Of a stretch of DNA of 9,295 nucleotides, positions 7,167-9,295 are shown piece by piece. The notes under the pieces were generated by a model. It saw only the letters and a list, made by a program, of their open reading frames with translations, did no database searches and was not told the origin of the DNA. The stretch spans positions 1 to 9,295 of the forward strand of contig DNMQ01000477.1 of NCBI GenBank assembly GCA_003488145.1, in the 5' to 3' direction. The DNA is from Pseudomonas sp. (GTDB taxonomy: Bacteria > Pseudomonadota > Gammaproteobacteria > Pseudomonadales > Pseudomonadaceae). The position numbers and the translations under genes are program-made. Each line of letters starts with the position of its first letter. Positions within the stretch are counted from its first letter, which is position 1.

Positions 7167-7243
7167 TGGCGCAGCGGACGGGACTCGAACCCGCGACCCC
7201 CGGCGTGACAGGCCGGTATTCTAACCGACTGAACTACCGCTGC
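7167..7243 (-). tRNA. tRNA-Asp (GTC)
   Basis: This is a 77-nt tRNA with encoded CCA (complement of 7167-7169). The acceptor stem GCAGCGG/CCGCTGC is fully paired and the discriminator base is G, as in bacterial tRNA-Asp. The D-arm is GTTCAGTCGGTTAGAAT and the anticodon stem CCGGC/GCCGG carries loop CTGTCAC. The anticodon GTC is at 7207-7209, and the T-arm contains GGTTCGAGTCC. It is very close to the enterobacterial tRNA-Asp apart from compensated acceptor-stem changes. It is the second gene of the operon, 37 nt after tRNA-Val. Confidence 0.98.
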
Positions 7244-7280
7244 GCGTCGGCCGGACTTTCGTCCGTAATCTCACAAAGGT

Positions 7281-7356
7281 TGGTGGCTGATGACGGGATC
7301 GAACCGCCGACCCCCTGCGTGTGATGCAGGTGCTCTCCCAGCTGAGCTAATCAGCC
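7281..7356 (-). tRNA. tRNA-Val (CAC)
   Basis: This is a 76-nt tRNA with encoded CCA (complement of 7281-7283), discriminator A and fully paired acceptor stem GGCTGAT/ATCAGCC. The body (TAGCTCAGCTGGGAGAGCA, variable loop GGGTC, T-arm GGCGGTTCGATCCCGTC) matches the tRNA-Val(UAC) type. The anticodon stem CCTGC/GCAGG holds the loop ATCACAC, placing anticodon CAC at 7321-7323. It therefore reads only GUG. It is the first gene of the operon. Confidence 0.96.
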
Positions 7357-7376
7357 GATCGCCTTGCGAGGCGCGC

Positions 7377-7405
7377 AATTTACTCACCCCCCTAAGCTAA
7401 GTCAA
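7377..7405 (-). promoter_or_regulatory. Promoter of the tRNA-Val/tRNA-Asp operon
   Basis: On the minus strand, TTGACT (complement of 7400-7405) and TAAATT (complement of 7377-7382) are separated by exactly 17 bp, 20 bp upstream of tRNA-Val. The -10 is followed by GCGCGCC, a GC-rich discriminator typical of stringently controlled stable-RNA promoters. An A8 tract (complement of 7418-7425) sits about where a distal UP element would bind the RNA polymerase alpha subunit. A small 5-bp hairpin (CGCCT/AGGCG) may form in the short leader. Confidence 0.8.
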
Positions 7406-7612
7406 CAACAGCATTGAATTTTTTTTACTGAACCGTGGTCAACAGGAGCTGCCACCTCGCTTTGTAATCTTGGCGGCCCATCATCGAGTCGTCGCACGTG
7501 CCGGCAAATTCGCTGCGCCAGTGCCGAAAGTGTTCTAGAAATGCTGTAACGCCTGACAGAGGCAACCTGCGTACAGGGAACCGAACAACAAAAGCGCCAC
7601 GGAGTATTTCGC

Positions 7613-8257
7613 TTGCCACTGCCGGGAAAACTGGACAACTACCGCCGCTACGTCCCACTCATCATCAGTACCGTGCTGCTCTGCGTGTTCGCGCTCTACC
7701 TCGCGATGCAGATCGAGCAATGGATGAACCTGTCTCGCGCCCCTACCCCCACCGACGTCTATGAACAACAAGCCGGCAATCTGGGTCAGCCCGATATGCA
7801 GCGGCTGGAAATACTGTTCGGCTCGGCGACCCCTTCTGACTCCTACGCGCCCACCGCGGCTGCCAGCGGCTTTACCCTGCGCGGCAGCTTCGTGCACATG
7901 GATCCGCAGCGCTCCAGCGCCATTGTTCAAGTCGACGGGCAGCCGCCACGGCTCTACTGGCAGGGCGAAGAGCTGGCCAGTGGCGTCAGTCTGCATCAGG
8001 TATACCCTGATCGCGTGGAGCTGGCGCGCAACGGCGCCATCGAAGTGCTGCATTTTCCTCAGGTACGCTCGCCCAGCTACATTCCCGAGGAGATGACCGA
8101 AGCGCCCTATCAGGATCAACCACCCTATGCCGAGCCATCGGACGAGGAGACGCAGCTGATGCAGCAGCAGATGGACGCCTTGCGTCAGCAGCTGGAAGAA
8201 GCCGTCAACCAACCCGATGCCGCCCCCGCCAACGATCAGCCCACGGAAGACAATTGA
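7613..8257 (+). CDS. gspC: Type II secretion system protein GspC (XcpP-like)
   Basis: This inner-membrane protein of the type II secretion system contacts the GspD secretin across the periplasm. The 214 residues show a short cytoplasmic N-terminus, one transmembrane helix (about 12-34, with VPLIISTVLLCVFALYLAM), a periplasmic linker, the homology region (about 61-149, with GFTLRGSFVHMD, SSAIVQVDGQ and YWQGEELASGVSLHQVYPDRVEL), and an acidic/Pro-rich segment. It ends in a predicted coiled coil (about 176-200; hydrophobic residues at 183, 187, 190, 194, 197) instead of a PDZ domain, as in XcpP. The start is TTG at 7613, with GGAG at 7601-7604. The in-frame stop at 7547-7549 leaves no ATG or GTG start with a better ribosome site. 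It is followed after 3 bp by gspD, evidently one operon. I could not identify its promoter. Confidence 0.9.
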   Translation: MPLPGKLDNYRRYVPLIISTVLLCVFALYLAMQIEQWMNLSRAPTPTDVYEQQAGNLGQPDMQRLEILFGSATPSDSYAPTAAASGFTLRGSFVHMDPQRSSAIVQVDGQPPRLYWQGEELASGVSLHQVYPDRVELARNGAIEVLHFPQVRSPSYIPEEMTEAPYQDQPPYAEPSDEETQLMQQQMDALRQQLEEAVNQPDAAPANDQPTEDN

Positions 8258-8260
8258 CCG

Positions 8261-9295
8261 ATGCCGAAGCCTTTTTCGCGCCCGTTGCTTGCCCTGCTCG
8301 CCACCGGCCTGCTGGCCGCCCCTCTGCCTTTGCTTGCCGTCGAACCCGGTATCGAGCCAAGCCCCAATCAACAGGACGGCTGGACCATCAATCTCAAGGA
8401 CGCGGATATCCGCGCCTTCATCGATCAGATCAGCCAGCTCAGCGGACAGACGTTCATCGTCGATCCGCGAGTGAAGGGGCAAGTCAGCGTGGTATCCAAT
8501 GCCACGCTGTCGCTGAGCGAGGTGTATCAGCTGTTCCTCTCGGTCATGGCGACGCACGGGTTCAGCGTGCTGACCCAGGGCGATGTCGCCCGAGTAGTTC
8601 CGAACGCTGAGGCCAAGGCCGAAGCGGGCAGCGGGCCTACCGGCGGCGACCAACTGGAAACACGGGTGATCCAGGTGCAGCACACTTCCGCGGCCGAACT
8701 GATACCCCTGATCCGCCCACTTGTCCCACAGTTCGGCCATCTTGCTGCAGTGTCGTCGGCCAATGCACTGATCATCAGTGATCGCAGCGCCAATATCGCG
8801 CGCATTGAGGACCTGGTGCGCCAGCTTGATCGCGCTGAGAGCAACGATTACGCCGTGCTCAATCTGCAGCACGGCTGGGCGATGGATATCGCTGAAGTGC
8901 TGCGCAACTCGCTGATGCGTGGTGATGCGAAAACCACCTCCGGCGTGCAGATCATCGCCGATTCACGCACCAACCGATTGATCTTCATTGGCCCCAGCGA
9001 GGCCCGAGGCAAGCTGGCGGCACTGGCCCAATCGCTCGACACGCCAACCACGCGTTCGGCCAACACGCGCGTTATCCGTTTGCGCCACAACGATGCGAAA
9101 TCCCTGGCCGAGACCCTGGGTGATATTTCCGAAGGTCTGAAAAACCCCGAAAGCGGCGAATCCGCCACCTCTGCCCGGCCGCAAAACATCCTGATCCGCG
9201 CCGACGAAAGCCTGAACGCGCTGGTCCTTCTCGCTGATCCAGAGCTGATCGGCACTCTGGAAAGCATCGTTCGCCAGCTGGATGTTCCCCGTGCG
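8261..9295 (+). CDS. gspD: Type II secretion system secretin GspD (XcpQ-like), N-terminal part
   Basis: This is the outer-membrane secretin subunit through which folded exoproteins leave the cell; 345 residues are present before the right edge. A Sec signal peptide (1-26, ending PLPLLA before VEPG) is followed by the N0 domain (about 40-117, WTINLKDADIRAFIDQIS..TFIVDPRVKGQVSV). N1 covers about 133-195 (TRVIQVQHTSAAELIPLIRPL), N2 about 200-268 (YAVLNLQHGWAMDIAEVL..TNRLIFIGP), and N3 begins at about 272 (RVIRLRHNDAKSLAETL). The membrane-inserted secretin domain lies beyond the window. The ATG begins 3 bp after the gspC stop, with GGAAG at 8245-8249, a rather long spacing. The N0 domain is the expected partner of the GspC homology region, which agrees with the gene order. 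Confidence 0.95.
   Translation, partial: MPKPFSRPLLALLATGLLAAPLPLLAVEPGIEPSPNQQDGWTINLKDADIRAFIDQISQLSGQTFIVDPRVKGQVSVVSNATLSLSEVYQLFLSVMATHGFSVLTQGDVARVVPNAEAKAEAGSGPTGGDQLETRVIQVQHTSAAELIPLIRPLVPQFGHLAAVSSANALIISDRSANIARIEDLVRQLDRAESNDYAVLNLQHGWAMDIAEVLRNSLMRGDAKTTSGVQIIADSRTNRLIFIGPSEARGKLAALAQSLDTPTTRSANTRVIRLRHNDAKSLAETLGDISEGLKNPESGESATSARPQNILIRADESLNALVLLADPELIGTLESIVRQLDVPRA

Noticed and set aside
7566..7577. CCTG-CGTA-CAGG palindrome upstream of gspC as a quorum-sensing (lux-type) box
   Set aside because: Too short and lacking the rest of the 20-bp lux-box consensus; considered only because xcp genes are quorum-regulated in P. aeruginosa.
7535..8872. Minus-strand open frame of 445 codons opposite gspC/gspD
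   Set aside because: It overlaps two well-recognised secretion genes antisense and lacks any domain of its own.

Overview
The window is a GC-rich bacterial chromosomal segment that reads as Pseudomonadaceae, probably Pseudomonas sensu lato (Stutzerimonas-like). The support is the codon bias, the low-specificity threonine aldolase with its PLP lysine at residue 207, a type II secretion gspC/gspD (xcpP/xcpQ-type) pair, and the two tRNA sequences. Genus is an inference from protein resemblance; no search was run.

Layout: (1) 1-1545, minus strand: the first 515 residues of a PAS-PAS-GGDEF-EAL cyclic-di-GMP enzyme that continues past the left edge. (2) 1546-1829: a gene-free gap with one perfect 18-bp palindrome. 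(3) 1830-3682, minus strand: a two-gene operon, a WrbA-type NAD(P)H:quinone oxidoreductase followed by an MFS transporter whose start overlaps the wrbA stop (ATGA). (4) 3784-4692, plus strand: a LysR-type regulator divergent from that operon, with a good sigma-70 promoter and small inverted repeats between them; it is the obvious candidate regulator of the pair. (5) 4794-5840, minus strand: low-specificity L-threonine aldolase, convergent with the LysR gene. (6) 5841-6193: a divergent spacer. (7) 6194-7030, plus strand: a PEP mutase/isocitrate lyase superfamily protein of unassigned reaction. (8) 7107-7405, minus strand: a complete two-gene tRNA operon, with promoter, tRNA-Val(CAC), tRNA-Asp(GTC) and a Rho-independent terminator. 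(9) 7613-9295, plus strand: gspC, with a TTG start, followed by the N-terminal 345 codons of gspD, cut by the right edge.

How the genes work together: the wrbA/MFS/lysR block looks like a self-contained stress or efflux module, with quinone or electrophile reduction coupled to export. The GspC/GspD pair forms the inner-to-outer-membrane bridge of the type II secretion system. The c-di-GMP enzyme, threonine aldolase and PEP-mutase-like enzyme look like independent units. I see no integrase, transposase, CRISPR array, toxin-antitoxin pair or phage gene. The window reads as ordinary core or near-core chromosome, and I found no convincing new system; the findings are modest regulatory and functional-assignment leads.
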